Shown here: positions 63,555 to 64,000 of the stretch, piece after piece | How the letters are laid out: each line of letters opens with the position of its first letter | How positions within the stretch are numbered: the stretch's first letter is position 1 | Source: a bacterium | GTDB lineage: Bacteria > Electryoneota > RPQS01 | Assembly: GCA_016702305.1 (NCBI GenBank) | Contig: JADJEH010000001.1 | Span: 977,264-1,041,263 of the forward strand | Length of the DNA: 64,000 bases | Direction of reading: 5' to 3' | Notes under the pieces: generated by a model | The model's input: the letters and a program-made list of their open reading frames with translations, nothing else | Database searches by the model: none | What the model was told of the DNA's origin: nothing | Position numbers and translations under genes: made by a program

Positions 63555-64000
63555 CTACTTAAGATAAGTGAGCGGAACAACACCTTTTTCGCGGCCATCA
63601 GAAAAAACAACGAAGTACTTTCCCGTCGCTATGCCCATTTCTGCAAGCCTTATTGTGCCACCTTGAAAATGGGTATTGCGTCATGATTCTTTCGCTGAAA
63701 ACAACTTGACCAAGAAGAGTTGAACATGAAGTTCATTAGTTGGTCCCAGCAGCCCACTTACAGTGAATCGAACATCACTGTTGGCAGGGTTTGGGAAGAT
63801 ACTGGCAGACAGCTTGGAAGCCATTTCTCCGCCATTTCCGACACTCGTTCCATCGAATTCAAGAAATCCCATATCAGGTGCCAGTCCAAAATACTCCTGT
63901 CCAATATCAATACCGGCATCGACGCATGGTGATCCGGGTAATAAAACAAGTGATTCTTCACTTAGAAGCGGGTCTGTGACGAGGTCACCGTAAAGATCCG
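63555..64000 (-). CDS. C-terminal part of a surface protein with beta-helix-type end and sorting domain, frameshifted
   Basis: The gene enters from the right edge, so its N-terminus is missing. The frame reads SLVLLPGSPCVDAGIDIGQEYFGLAPDMGFLEFD, the end of a right-handed beta-helix (choice-of-anchor Q-like) domain. SASIFPNPANSDVRFTVSGLLGPTNELHVQLF starts a sorting domain. The frame then shifts near 63712 to LGQVVFSERIMTQYPF and back near 63668 to QGGTIRLAEMGIATGKYFVVFSDGREKGVVPLTYLK. Read straight on, the first frame would hit a TGA after AKES. Two compensating indels explain this better than recoding. Confidence 0.75.

Noticed and set aside
63675..63677. Recoded TGA
   Set aside because: Other genes here use TGA as a stop, including short overlaps with start codons; two frameshifts explain the data.

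Overview
The window looks like chromosomal DNA from an uncultured bacterium of the Fibrobacteres-Chlorobi-Bacteroidetes (FCB) superphylum or a candidate phylum near it. Three complete secreted proteins and one partial one end in a 'YPNPFN / FPNPAN' C-terminal sorting-type domain of the kind used as type IX secretion cargo tags, and a PorV/PorQ-like outer-membrane protein is also present. I cannot name the species. Most genes lie on the minus strand in tightly packed, often overlapping operons. At least five genes carry indels that split otherwise well conserved reading frames (holA, uppP, priA, a BNR-repeat protein and a terminal sorting-domain protein). Two more (an ECF sigma factor C-terminus and the start of a 3-methyladenine glycosylase) are suspicious. 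This pattern suggests assembly or base-calling indels more than real gene decay, because holA, uppP and priA are core genes.

Layout. 1-1698: the start of rdgB, a small Cys-rich protein, and an anti-sigma/ECF sigma pair. 1702-18233: a housekeeping block read leftward from a tRNA-Met: methyltransferase, tilS, hpt, ftsH, a PEGA membrane protein, folE, folP, rimI, accD, surE, guaA, glmS, a TPR/periplasmic-binding-fold protein, uppP, a class I amidotransferase and holA. 18473-19441: a sugar-nucleotide epimerase on the plus strand. 19434-31138: amidohydrolase, ymdB-like phosphoesterase, rny, a probable 6S RNA, zapA, a zapB-like gene, pheT, pheS, rplT, rpmI, infC (apparently with a CUG start) and thrS, fed by a tRNA cluster (Ala, Gly, Cys, Leu, Val) at 31065-31689 behind a near-consensus promoter. 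31890-33593: a repetitive Cys-rich exported protein with a YHS/TRASH-like end, divergent from a GNAT acetyltransferase. 33663-36230: alpha-glucan phosphorylase.

36321-48498: a leftward run of elongation factor G-like GTPase, HIT hydrolase, divergent macro-domain protein, succinate dehydrogenase sdhC-sdhA-sdhB, yjbQ, a YpdA-like flavin reductase, a Rieske ferredoxin and a large secreted subtilisin-like protease. The SdhC resembles the mycobacterial Sdh1 anchor and has Cys/His pairs that might hold a membrane-embedded cluster. 48640-51265: a glycosyltransferase, then a second ECF sigma / membrane anti-sigma-like / Spy-like periplasmic cassette. 51312-61154: a leftward operon of two secreted sorting-domain proteins, der, priA, a membrane gluzincin-type peptidase and a PorV-like protein. 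61268-62380: a radical SAM/SPASM protein, convergent with a 3-methyladenine DNA glycosylase. 63006-63078: tRNA-Thr with its own promoter and terminator. The last kilobase holds palindromes, a 27-bp tandem duplication and the 3' end of a probable beta-helix surface protein.

Taken together the window is mainly information processing, folate/nucleotide/cell-envelope synthesis and central metabolism. The accessory interest lies in the sorting-domain proteins, the Cys-rich repeat protein, the SDH/Rieske/YpdA operon and the two ECF cassettes whose anti-sigma partners lack a zinc-binding motif.
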